From contig NW_019091402.1 in assembly GCF_001949145.1 (NCBI RefSeq), positions 1,865,663-1,929,662 of the forward strand: 64,000 bases of DNA, given 5' to 3'. Positions 34,178 to 64,000 of the stretch are shown here, one piece after another (the stretch's first letter is position 1; each line of letters starts with the position of its first letter). The DNA comes from Acanthaster planci. Lineage: Eukaryota > Echinodermata > Asteroidea > Valvatida > Acanthasteridae. The notes below the pieces were generated by a model, which saw nothing but the letters and a program-made list of their open reading frames with translations, was not told where the DNA came from and ran no database searches. A program made the position numbers and the translations under genes.

Positions 34178-34424
34178 TATAGACCGTTTTCGTGTGATGT
34201 CACAATCGTGCTGGACTGTGACGTGTTGGTAATGGTAATGAAAGGATAGTGTTGTGATGGTAATCTACTCATTCAAGATGAACTAGTCAAGCATGCAGTG
34301 TTAGCACGAACGCTTGCACGTGGCTGAAGCTGCCCGTAGGAATACATGCGATGACTGTGTCCATGGCGGTCCACCGTGGTGTTATTTAGTGCATTCCAGT
34401 CACGTTGGTGAAAAAGGTCTATTT
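34178..34424 (+). mobile_element. MITE, family F
   Basis: Starts TATAGACCGTTTTCGTGTGA and ends GGTGAAAAAGGTCTATTT. A relative at 43707-43914 shares AACTAGTCAAGCA and TGAAGCTGCCCGTAGG. Ends are inverted repeats of one another. Confidence 0.65.
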
Positions 34425-36918
34425 TATCAGCAATCTACAAGTTCCTTAGATTGATTAGCCTATTCATAAGGTCATCAGACCCATTTCAGTAAATCTCCTT
34501 CAGCACAAACTCGGCCTCTACCATGATGGGTATTCATCTGTACATCATGGTAGAGAGAGGTAAGTTTGGGTATGATGCCTTGTCCGAGGATAGCATGTAA
34601 ACTGCAGCTGGATTCTGAACCTCCCCACCCTGCAATGGGAGTCACATCTGAAATGGGCTTGATTCACATGATGGCCATTTTGCATCATGCTCCCCAACTC
34701 CAATCCATTTATTTAACACCATGAAATGAGGAGCCCGACTGTTTACTACCTGATTGCCTCAGTTACAGGTATAGAATGCCGAAGTGTGACATCATTTTGA
34801 ACCAGGAAGTGTAGTGCAAACAAATGGAGTATGCACGCTTATAAATTCATGTGCCTGTTCTCTTTCAGTAATGCCTTTGCCACATGCAATTGTTAGCGTG
34901 AGGTATTTACTTCAATATACACTATAGCTTTACTGTAAATTTTTATATTTGTAAATTTAAGGTGACATAAATTTTTAACCATAATGTGGAACTACCCACC
35001 GGAGGACAAGGACAAATATCTATAATTTGCCCTTATTGTATCTTCAATCTTATATATTTAGCTTTTAGACAATTTATATGGGGGTGGCCTCACTTTCAAT
35101 TCAAGATGGCTGACTTGAGCAAAAGGCTTCTTGAGGTATTTGCAAATCTATCTGTCAATCATAAATCCCAAGTCAGTTGACTAAGACCATGAGATGAAGA
35201 ACGATCAACGAAAAATGTGCGACTTGAACTGAGACTACATGACTAGTCACTGACCTTCGGTAACTTGTTTTCAACTCTCCCCTTGAAAATAGCCTAAAAT
35301 CAAAGGCCTTAATAGCAAAACAACTGCAGGTAGTGTACAATGGACATACAGGTCGGGTGCTCAGCTGACGAAGATTCAATTCCACATGCATGAACACGTA
35401 TACCAGTGTAATGTACATGAACAATGCTCCCTTTAGGGCTACAGCAAGTATGCAAAGTATTCATGTCACTGCAGTCTGCCACATGACTGAATGTACATGT
35501 ACATGTATGTGTACATGGAGTAATATTGACATTGTGCATGGATACAATAGGGTTTCTTTATCAGTGTAAACGAATGGATGTGTGTTTATCTGTTGTGACA
35601 ATGGGGGAATCTGATTAATTTCAGTCAGTACCCAGGAGTGTGTTTTGTGTTATTTCCTGTTAACTGATCAAACCAACCTGCAGCCTCCATTTCCACAGGC
35701 AACAGAGATTTATCTGAAGAAGCCTGAGTATGAACTAGCACTGTCTTGAAAAGTATAATGTGACCCGACCAAACACGTGAGTGTTGAGTTGCAAGAGTCA
35801 CTTTGAGTTCAAGCTCTTTCAACCAATCTTGCACAATGTGTAACACTAGGAACCTTCAAAGTTTCTAGCTTATGTACATTCCACTTTGAGCAGGATGCTT
35901 CTTACATCCAACAAAGAGCTCAAACTGCTCTTTGCAATGCAAAGTATAAACAATATTACAGGAATAATGGCCTGTAGAATTGTTTTATGGGATCTGGTCA
36001 CATATATTTGGTGCAGGTCCATTCAAAGTGTGCTCTGAAATGTGCAGGACTGAGTGCTGGGTTAAACCAATGGGTAACTAGCAGTGCACAAGAATGTGAT
36101 CTGTAGGTTTCATCGTTAAGACTTAAGAGCTCCTCTATCTGTGGGCAGGACGGGGATAACACGGAAACCAAACTTGCAGGAGAGTACATATCCAATTTTG
36201 ATTTCAATGACAAACGTCTGTGAAAAATTGGAAGTCGCCGTAAAAAAGTTATCCACCCATTCAGCAAGTTTACACAATAAGCCGAGTTGCCTATCTGACT
36301 GGAAACATGCTGCACCTGATCAATGCATCTACTCGGTGAAGCGTCCAGGTTCTACGCTCGTTTCTAATTAATTTCAGCACTTTCAATAAAAACGAGAGCA
36401 TTTGTACACGTTTATCAGGATGGGATCCTCAAAACACAGGGTTTTAAAAGCACCAAAGAAGAGTTCTAAAAACAATTGTGGCCCCTATTGAATACTTCAT
36501 ACAAAATTAATTTCACACAGCTACGGTAACATCACTTTTTCAATTATATCCGCACATCACTTTCTCACATACAGTTCACAGGTTGATAAAACCGACAATT
36601 TAATCCATAATTGAAACTACACACATATGCAGAAAAATAAATAATGTAAGTGATGAAAATATTGTTCAAACTTACATTTAAGTAGGCTCCTTGAACTTGA
36701 TGGGAAAAAAGTATCCGCGAGGGCACAACAGTAGCACAAAGAAATCAGTTACAACATGGATGAAAACTCTCCAAAACAAGTCATACAGGTACATGCACAT
36801 ACTGTGCCAGGGCTGCATGTCAACAATTATCTCTTGCATCAACTGGCCGTTCAATTGTCAGCTGGGGAACTGGTTATTAAAATAGCTTTTTCATTCATGC
36901 ATGGTCACTATGTTTCAA

Positions 36919-37231
36919 TTAAATCGCGCCATAACCCTGTCGGACGCAGCACAGTGCATCAGGTGAAAAAAGTCTGATGCACTTTGACGCGCTTGGCAAT
37001 CAGCGGCAGCCGAACAAACTGGCCATGTTGAGACAATGGGAGCTAGTCCCATTGAACGATGCCACTGTTGGATCTTGTTGGTGATTGGCAACCCCAGACT
37101 CCCAGGCTGTTTGGCCTTGAGGAGAGTTGACCTGTTGGATCTTGTTACACTGGACAGGCAAGCCACTTTGACAAACGATGCAGGCTGATGTGTCTGGCAC
37201 CATTTCTAGCCAATGTAGGCTGGAGGGTTAG
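36919..37231 (-). mobile_element. Interspersed repeat, family I (inverted copy)
   Basis: Begins TTAAATCGCGCCATAACCCTG and ends GTAGGCTGGAGGGTTAG. Relative of 11266-11562 on the other strand. Intergenic. Confidence 0.65.
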
Positions 37232-37760
37232 CGTTGAGTTGGTTTCTTATCTTGAATCCAAATACCAGTAGGATAGCAACTCTCTAAACAGACTTGCTAG
37301 CAAAGATCATTTAGAATGTCGGGAAACTGAGAAATAAAACGTTAAGATGTGGATGGCCAAGGAAAGGTAAAGGTGGTTTTTTGGGGGGAAGGGGTGTTTT
37401 TTGTTAGTGAAAATATTTTGGAATGTCATATGATGTGCTCTCATGCCCTCTGAGCTGTTTCCAGCATTGACGTCAAAAAATAAGAGTGAATTTGGGGACA
37501 GCCTTAAGCATGCATGAAGATATACGGACAGCAAAGGCCACACCAAACAATTTAAAAAGGAAACTGTTCGACCAGTGTGTTCTGCCATCCACAACGTGTG
37601 GAAGTGAAACCTAGTCTTCCAGTGAGGAAATGGTAAGAGAAATTCAAACAAGCAAAAGAAGCAGGGAAGCACTCAACGACTAAGAATGACTTACTTAAGC
37701 ATGGAATGAATGACACTTGGGTACACAAGGAGACCAGAAAACAAATACTTGGATTAGGGA

Positions 37761-38146
37761 TTAAGCCCTTCACCCCTTCATCCCAGCAACCATCCACAGC
37801 CCCCCCCCCCGGCTTTGTGTGAGGACATACATTCTATTCATCATGCACCTGCGGTGTCAATGTGGGCCTGCTGCTGGACGGGGCATATATGCAGCAAGGT
37901 ATGAGACGGAGAGAACCCCCCCTGTTTTGTGTTGGTCATTGTCTCGCAGGAATCTGGGGAATTCCTTTCAGACATCGTGGGGGGATGTGTTAAGTAACAA
38001 TAGTCTGGAATGTGTATAGGGATTGGACATGTTGGGGGGGTACCCCTCGGTCTCATTTCTTGCTGGGTATAGGACGGGGCTTTGCATACTGGGCATACCG
38101 CAGCCCGGCAGTCACAGTCAAAAGAATCCCAGCCGGAAGGGGTTAA
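37761..38146 (+). mobile_element. Family D MITE interrupted by a nested insertion
   Basis: Outer element starts TTAAGCCCTTCACCCC and ends AGCCGGAAGGGGTTAA. Its interior matches 8059-8249 except that it is split after GGACGGGGC by 187 bp, after which GGACGGGGC is repeated and homology resumes. Confidence 0.75.
37885..38071 (+). mobile_element. Nested MITE with 9-bp target duplication
   Basis: 187 bp flanked by direct GGACGGGGC repeats (37876-37884 and 38072-38080). Terminal inverted repeats of about 35 bp: the left end carries GCAGCAAGGTATGAGAC and the complement of the right end CCAGCAAGAAATGAGAC, both followed by a C-run. A 9-bp duplication suggests a Mutator-like family, but the assignment is inference. 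Confidence 0.75.
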
Positions 38147-38635
38147 ATTAATGGCAAAAAAGATGAGAGAGGACGGGATGGAGGAAAAGGCAAAACGAAA
38201 ACTGGACAATGAAGCAATCTCACAACCGAGACGGCAATCTCTCTGGGAAAAAAAAGCTCGGCAGACATCAAGCAAGAGATGAGACATTCGGCCATGCGGA
38301 TCAACAGACTGGCTAAAAAAATACTTGGCATTCCTTCACCCAGTAGGGGGACCAAAAGGGGTTAAGGTGATGAGTTGCATCCATCACAATTCCCCTGCTA
38401 CTTGTGTGACTAGTCTTACGACAGGACTGGTGACTGAACTTGTGAGGGATAACTGGTTAGAAAATCGATTAAGTGAGTAACCTCATTACCGACACAGCCT
38501 TACACTGCTGAGAAAATGAACTGCAAGTTCCAGTACAAACTATTATAAAAATTCATTAATTAGTGGGAAGGGTACATCATTTTCTATTTGTCTTGTCTTG
38601 GGCCTCTGTACTAAAACACCCAAATCCACCTGGAT

Positions 38636-38725
38636 TACTTTGTGGTTAGATGGTTGGGTGTCTGCACTACAAAGCAGGCGGTTCCTGGTTCGAATCCAAC
38701 CTGATTAAACTTGTGAAAACATTTG
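38636..38725 (+). repeat. tRNA-derived SINE head
   Basis: GTGGTTAGATGGTTGGG resembles an A box, and GGTTCGAATCCAACC, 35 bases on, is a good B box. No cloverleaf could be drawn, so it is probably a SINE or tRNA relic. Confidence 0.5.
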
Positions 38726-39085
38726 AGCATAAGGTGCTAAAACCCGGTATACTTTAATAAGTCTCCAAGCACTTCACAGTTACGATCCCAGCTCACTGTG
38801 CTGTGAGTTCAGCTTTTTGCAGGAACTTGAGATCGGCACAATTTGTTCTCTGCCCTCACGGTACCAATATTGATACTTGTGGATGGAGAGATGAAATTGT
38901 AGTACCACCGCACCTTTGGGGTTCGAACCCGCACACCACTACATCTGAGTCAAACATCACATCTGAGTCAAACATCACACCTGCTCAACCATTTTCTGAG
39001 TGTTTTGCTTTCCATACCTCACAAGGAATTAGCGATCATTCAACATACCACCATCCCCAGACCTGAGGCTCCACCTGACGGCAGA

Positions 39086-57318
<18,233 letters not shown>

Positions 57319-60300
57319 CTTGACTAGCTCTGCAGTGCTAAAATGGCAACAGAAATCATCCGCAGTAAGGGACGTTACATCATGCACAAAGGATTACACA
57401 TGCCCCTCTCAGGGGGCGTTTTCATGACCCCTAATGAGAGACACACTTGTGATGTCAAAGCAACAACCAGGAACATGTTAAGAAAGTGGTCCACAAAAAA
57501 GCAGAGCTGCCGACGGTTATGCGAGACAAGGTGCAAGGCAGATGGCATCACTCACAAATGTCATTTTCACTCGTCATTCTCCCAGATTTTCAATGCTACC
57601 AATTTCTTTCCACATTCTAGAAAACGATGAGTTGGGCAACCCATGTAATTCCATTTGAATCAGCCACGAACCAACTTTAAACTCTGGCTCTTGTTTGAAA
57701 CATACAAGTCGGACAGGCGTACATGTCCAAACCGAAGTCTCCAAACTGCTCAATCAATGACCGGGACAGAAACATGTTTCTGGTCAGGGTCACATAAACA
57801 TGCCCCAGTACAAACACTGGTTTGTCAGTGTACATGTGTATACACAAACACGGCAAAGGAAGATTCATTGGTTTTCACATGTACTGTACATGATACGGAG
57901 CCAGAGTCTTTCCACTGAAGCTGGTGAAGGACAGAATTAGTCGAAAAAATGAGACAACACTGCAGCAATGCAGATTTATAGACTTAACAACTAGCACCTT
58001 ACACAAAGGTAATATAATCAATTAGAACATGTATAATAGGCAAAGTTTGTCTGGTATTGCATGTATGCATACAAAGTAATATACTACTATTTGAACCGGT
58101 ATAATTTTTTGAAAATATTTTATTATCCTAACTGCTAATGTTAGGTAACAGTGCCGTGGCATGTACATATACGTAAAGCACTTTGTAACTAGTTCACAGG
58201 GAATAGGACTGCTTTTAAATATGCAAATTGCCAATTGTTTACAGCTTTTGAAATTGAAAAAGCCTCATATCCCTGCTACTGGAGAAGGGCTTTCATGATA
58301 AATTGGCCTGTCTATCTTAAAGTCAGATCTTTCCTCAACACCAGGGGCCAAATTTTATGGGAATCAGAGGTAATGAAGTTCGCCAGACTGAGCGGAAGGA
58401 GGGGGGGATGTGTAACTACTCGTTAGTTACAAATTCTTCACAGTTTTGCCCTGGTGACAGAAACGACTTACCCAAAACAAACGACGAAAGGAAAGGCATC
58501 TCGTCCCACCCTACTCATGCCAAAACGCCTTTTGCAAGTTAGCTTGACCTAAATCTGGTATACTGAGTTATTCAAATTCCTGTGAACATAACAACTTGAA
58601 TTCTCCATGCTAAAACCACTGTTGCTGTGCCTCGCGATTCAAGGCAAGCTTTTGCTTAGTTACATAAGAGATGCCTTGCAAAAATACACTGTTCTCAATG
58701 GATAACAAGGGCACAAAGGAGCCAGTCCATTCCAGAGATGGTGGTTGCTATGCAAAAGCTTACCCGAATTACGAGGTACAGTGTCTTTAGTCTGGGGAAT
58801 TAAAATTGTTATGTTTATGTGCAATCAGATAACTCAGTGTACCAGATTTTATTCAAATTTAACTCCCAAATGGCTTATTGTCCCTCTGTCCCGCCCCTGG
58901 TGACCCACCCTGTGATAATACACCCACATGTACTGTACACTAGGCTTCGGATAACAACGGGTAACGATTTGAATTAATGCCCGACTTTTCACGAATGCTA
59001 TTCAAGTGTGCAAAACTCACCCCCCCTGCCGACTTCCATGGTCGACCCTTTTCAGTTTTTTGTTCAAACTGCCTGGTTTTTAATATACATTTACATGTAC
59101 CAAGTGCATATCCACAGGACCCAACATCTCACATATATGTACAGTGTACGCATATATGGATGACAATTCAGTTATTTCAATCATTAAAATGTATGAGTGC
59201 TATACACACGCCATCAACTGGGGTCCAAACATTACACCACAGCACTGCAGAACAAGATGTACACTGTACATGTACACTGTACATGTGTATGGGTATATTA
59301 TGTGTGTCCACACACATCCAGTGATGTCTGGTATCCAAACAGCTGCTAGCTGTGATTAACAGGATTATGCAAATTTTTCATTCAATCGATCTGATAAAGA
59401 CTGTTAAAGTGAGCAGTGCAGTTGAGTCCCCATGGTAACAATCGGTGGAACTGGTGAAAGATTGTGCATAAATTATGACTACATTAAGATCCTAAAATAA
59501 AAAACAGCAAAACATGTTTTTTTTTTTACAATAAAAGCAATTTAATTTAGGATTGTGGCCATGGTACCAGATTGACTTTTAAATAAATTCTCAACTCATA
59601 ATAGACAGATCACTTTCAAACACGATCTACAAAAAATTATGTCCACCATTTGCAATCTATGAATAATTATAATCGTTAACGAAGCAGTTGCCATGGTAAC
59701 ACATCCAGAGATCTTGGTTGAAAGTTCATACATGTAGTTGAATAAATATCTCCCGGCCGTTCACGTAACTTAGTTTTCTTTACCATTGAAATAGATATCA
59801 GCTCCATGTAAGGACATGTTCTTGTCTTGTAAGGAGGTTTCAATGAACCCAAAATTCTTACAGAGTGCAAAAAAATTAACAGAAATGTGATCCATCCTGG
59901 CAATATGATGTATTTGCCAGAGGTGCTTCTGAATACATGGCATAATTCGGTACAAGCCTAATCTCACACCATAAAACAGGGGTGTCAGTGGCCACTCAAA
60001 ATTAAAGTTAAAAACAGCGGGTAATTTGTAAAAACTTCCCATACTTTAGTACACAACAGGTGTACAAAAAGCAGAAATTCAGGGTCGACATCTAAACAAA
60101 AAAGGAGAAATCAGCTAAGAAGCTGAATTCTCACACTTCTGATAAAACCCAATGGAACCTATGGTTTAAATATTATTCTTTTCCCAAAAGCAATGCCTCT
60201 ATCTATATGTACACTGTACGTGTACACTTGGATACCAATTTAATATGTGGAAAGATGGAGCTCTGATCATATCTGAGAAATGTAACACATATTGCGGTAG

Positions 60301-61003
60301 GGCTTCCACCAACAAATAACTTACTTCATTCACTGGTTCACTGTAAGTGGGCAACCTTTTTTAAAATGACATTACTGCAAGAGTGTTCCTGAACTACTCA
60401 CATCGCACACAAATAATCCAGACTTTATTTCTGAGCAAAAAATGAAGTTAAAATGTCTGTTCAGAGAGTCAGGCTTGAGACTGGAGGAAACTTGAAAATC
60501 CACAAAAGAATCACCAGAAATTCTGAGGGCCCTGAAGCAGCATACAGGTCCTACGGTATACATTTGAGTTTGCCTAAAGCCACTCATTCGCATGTATACC
60601 CGTACCTTGTGTTTTTTATCAACTGTTATATAAAATATTCACAGAGGAAAGCTTTAAATATTTAATCTCATCATTGGAGAGTAGACTCACTCACCATGCT
60701 GACAGCTAATGATGTCTTTAGATTTGGTTTTGTTAATTCAAACGTACAGCAGATCAGTGAAGGCGTAGACCTGCACCACATAAAAATATGATATGGTCTA
60801 GGAAAAGCCTTAAAATGTCGTCAAACTTGTTTGGGGGAAATAATGGCAAAGTAGGTGTTGTCTCTGAATTATTTTCTGACAATTTGAGATATTTTACCAT
60901 TTCAATTGTGAATATTCAAATAATTTTTCGATGCAATTACAATTTTAATTTGCAGTCTCTCAGTCTATCAATGTCGCGTAATCAGGAAATTTTTACTCTT
61001 ACT

Positions 61004-61578
61004 TTAACCACTTGCTGCCGCGTGATTTGAAAAATGCAGTGCACATAATCGGGACTTTTTCTAGATTGTCAGTTTCCAAATTCTTCAAAAATTCATCATT
61101 TCAATTAATGGACGTTTCCACCCACACGAATTACTGTCTGGTGGCCACTTTAGTCTGACAGACAAAATCTATTGACGCCTGAGTATTTCAGCCAGGCCTG
61201 CAGCCTTGTAAAAAGAGCCCAGATTGTGCGGTGTTATGTAACTTTCTTTTGTTCATGAACCTGGCATAGTGCACTGCTGACCTCTTTTCAATAGGGGCCA
61301 AATTAGCGTGCAGTGGTGCTGTGTGGCTCATCGCTGCGGTGGTGGAGCACTTTTGTCCCTGGTGGCAATCCGCTCGCACTAAATGCCCCAAACCGTGGTA
61401 TACAGTTTCAAAACAAGGCTGGATTATCTCCACTAATGAGAGTGAAAAAATGTTGGTAATGCCCAGCAGCTCAGTCTTTTGTTCAAAGTACGGTCTTTTG
61501 TTACAAGGCCCAGTTCCCTTTGTCCGATTTCGGAAACCCCGGCCACGCATACAAACACACAGTGCCCGAAACGGTTAA
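61004..61578 (-). mobile_element. TTAA-flanked MITE, family C (inverted copy)
   Basis: 575 bp, ends TTAACCACTTGCTGCCGCG and CCCGAAACGGTTAA. It is the reverse-orientation relative of the element in the TPR intron at 8944. Confidence 0.7.
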
Positions 61579-61662
61579 AACTTGATTTTTAAAATGAGGT
61601 CGGCCAGTTGATACTCATATCACTTCCCCAAAGTATATGTATAACTCAAGTTATAGACAACT

Positions 61663-62068
61663 TACAGTCATTTGCAAAAGTTTGGGACCACCCATACAAA
61701 ATGCATTAATCTGAAGAAAACCAAACTTAAACAAATCAATCATGGCAACCTACATGTATGTTCATTTTCAATGCATAACCTTAGTATCTTGGCTGCATGA
61801 TTTGAAATGTTAACAGTCTAAGGTGCCCTCCTTTATTTCCGACTTCTTAGACTGCCTTTTTTCACCCGTACTGTCTCACAGACAAAATGTCACACAAGAC
61901 CTGCCTTTGCAAAAAATTTCATTCAAATGGGTATATAGCACTACACTGATGTTATGCACTATTGTAAAAACATGTTAAGTAATCAGTCAATGACACAATT
62001 AATGTAGGCCCAGTGACAGAAATACCAATCAAATTCCAGGTGGTCTTAAACTTTTGCAAATGACTGTA
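61663..62068. mobile_element. Tc1/mariner-like non-autonomous element
   Basis: Perfectly opposed TACAGTCATTTGCAAAAGTT and AACTTTTGCAAATGACTGTA, followed inward by GGGACCACC and GGTGGTCTT. The TA ends and the TGCAAAAGTTT motif are typical of Tc1 termini. At 406 bp it has no transposase frame. Confidence 0.75.
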
Positions 62069-64000
62069 GAATGGTGATTAAAAGGTTTTGAAAACAGTGC
62101 AGTGCACCTGTACCGGCACATTAAGACAACAAATTTCACTATTAAAGTGAAGGGTTTCCCAGATTACATCACAAACACGGGTGGATGCAGGGATTCTTCT
62201 CTGATTATAGAAATTCTTGTGTAAAACCTCAAGACAGCTTGGGAAACCCACCCTCCCCCTCCCTGCAAGTCTTTAATTTCATTGTAATAACATCATTTAT
62301 CGCAATGGAGGGCTGTGCACTATGGAGGCTTGTTTAAAGCAGATTCAAATGAAAAGTGACAGAAAGTTTTCATTAAACAATTTAAAAGGAATAGAAATTT
62401 TCGACTGGGCTGTAAATCTTGCTAAATCATGGCTGGAGATACTCCTAGACGTGAGAAGCTATCATATTGATCATAATGTACATTTGTTTGTGTTATTGCA
62501 ACTAATTTTGTATATGGTTTGCTCATTAAGAATCTGTCAGTTGGTACAACCGAATATTTGGATATTCGATAAAATTGAACATTGAATATTCGACTGGTGA
62601 ATATTCGCAATGACTCGGAGCTATCGCCATGAGCCTTTTGGGAGATTTCTCGACTAAATTGCCTTGAAGTCATTTTGAAACCAATTTAAGGAAAATGACA
62701 TGCCATTCTCCTTTATGTATACTCCTTTTTCCAAGACAGGGCAGCCAGCATGTGTCAAAATGCAGTGAGCTGACAACCACGGATGGGTGCGTTAAAATGA
62801 AAAACTCCCTTCTGAATGAAATGAAAGTTCAGAGAGCAGTATTCCTTGAGGTGTTTTGCATACACGTCTACGTGGACGTGCCAAGTTTCAAAGCACTGAG
62901 CCACTTCAATTTGGTTTCTACATTGAGCATGTCATGCGGCAGGTCATCTGAGAAGATCACATGAAAATACAATGCTCAAGGTTGGCCATCTCAGCAGGGC
63001 CATATCAACTCGGGAGCACTGAACATGTTAGAGTTGGGGTTTTGTTGAGGGCTTTGTTCTCAAATGACCTTGCTTTTTGAAACTTTATGCTAAATTGGCT
63101 TATTGGTCATGTGACTGCCACGATCGGGGGGGGGGGGGAAGAGGACAGAGAAAGAGGAGTACATGGATATTATGCAGCCCCTCCCTTCACTGGTAGCCTT
63201 TCAGTACATGTGTGTAACAGATGCTCGCTTATAGACGAGCGTCTATGATATCGGCGCACTTTGCTGATTATGCAAAGAAAAGTACCAGCACTATATCTGT
63301 ACATTTGACATCCAAACTTTGACCAATCAGCAGTAATGCATTAAATGGACCTCCTGCGACAAACTCGACGGCACTGTGGTAAGCATATGGCATATTCAAC
63401 ATTCTGGTTCAGACTGTGTACATGTACTGTAGTTAGGGCTGGAGTCAGGACATCATTTGAGAGTGTATACACGTACGAGCCATGCAACTGCAGAACCAGG
63501 GTCTCCAAAACTCAAGAACCGCCCATTTCAAGGACCCGTGAATCACTCACAGACACGCTTTTCTGTGGAGGCTGCCGAAACCTAACCCGGTCATCTGATG
63601 TGGACATGTGGTCAGCATGGCAGGGTGATCCTCTGACATGAACCGACCAATCAAGGGCCTTCGACAGATTTCTGCTTGAAACGACACCATAATTCTGAAG
63701 GTGTTTGGCTGTTGGAGGATCAAGATTTGTGTGGGCCTAATGCTGCAGTACTGGTGGGTGTTAACAGGTACATGTACATTTACATATGTACAGGTGGCGG
63801 TCAATATACCGCACAGGTGTACCATTGCCGTTGAGGGAAAACTGCACATCATATTCGTGGAGGTGAAAACTCCAATCATGCCAGAGAATTCCACACTAAT
63901 GCCACCCATTTTTCCCTGCAGTGACCAAGGGTTTTAGCCATCTGAATGCAATAACATGTCCCAAAAAGTCAAATTTATAAGCACTAGCAGGGAAAATTTT

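Larger units (their letters stand above)
31489..39085. other. Intergenic between P450 and FAM135 3' ends
   Basis: 7.6 kb with no gene recognised. Occupied by the hammerhead-like foldback, MITEs of families H, G, F, I and D, the nested 187-bp insertion and a tRNA-derived SINE head. Both gene 3' UTRs must lie here. Confidence 0.7.
57319..64000. other. Upstream of FAM135 coding region
   Basis: 6.7 kb holding a family C MITE, the Tc1-like element and TGTACA-rich stretches (about 59240-59300). Probably the first, non-coding intron and 5' region of FAM135. No 5' UTR exon or promoter could be identified. Confidence 0.55.

Noticed and set aside
38900-38950. Another B-box-like GGGTTCGAACCCGC
   Set aside because: An isolated 14-base match with no A box at the right distance; too weak to call a SINE separately.
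63547-63909. 120-codon minus-strand open frame near the right edge
   Set aside because: No recognisable motif and no coding-like composition. Could not be linked to FAM135.

Overview
The window is nuclear DNA of an intron-rich animal, most likely an invertebrate deuterostome. An echinoderm-like genome is my best guess, but the sequence does not fix the species. The reasons are three vertebrate-like genes with ordinary GT-AG introns, a five-exon CYP2U1-type P450, a single FAM135 gene, and introns full of short foldback or TTAA-flanked elements and tRNA-derived SINE-like pieces. Nothing bacterial (operons, ribosome binding sites, CRISPR) is present. Exon coordinates were derived by hand from reading frame, splice sites, phase agreement between neighbouring exons, and family alignments recalled from memory.

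Region 1 (1-18,686, minus strand) holds the first 16 coding exons, about 706 residues, of nucleoprotein TPR, the coiled-coil protein of the nuclear pore basket. The start codon is at 18,686 and the gene runs off the left edge. The exon 9 block (170 bp) appears twice, in a 1.2-1.3 kb near-repeat bounded by single N characters. This is probably an assembly duplication of two haplotypes, because using both copies would break the frame.

Region 2 (21,429-31,488, plus strand) is a cytochrome P450 close to CYP2U1. It has four downstream coding exons preceded by three homologous, separately spaced first exons (21,429, 23,040 and 24,128). Each has its own ATG, membrane anchor and phase-2 donor compatible with the single exon 2. 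The layout resembles the UGT1A locus (variable exon 1, shared catalytic body) and is the most interesting observation here.

Region 3 (39,086-57,318, minus strand) is a complete 18-exon FAM135 gene, predicted at 1,260 residues. It carries the N-terminal FAM135 domain, a 517-residue serine-rich central exon and a C-terminal DUF676 serine-esterase-like domain with an intact GHSLG motif. A 354-base assembly gap lies in one of its introns.

The intergenic stretches (18.7-21.4 kb, 31.5-39.1 kb, 57.3-64.0 kb) and most introns contain repeats. These include several families with TTAA ends (piggyBac-like MITEs), long foldbacks, a nested insertion with a 9-bp target duplication, a Tc1/mariner-like element, palindromic minisatellites, SINE-like tRNA derivatives and hammerhead-like motifs of the kind found in Penelope-like elements. 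The three genes are not obviously functionally linked. TPR and the P450 are head to head, 2.7 kb apart. The P450 and FAM135 are tail to tail, 7.6 kb apart.
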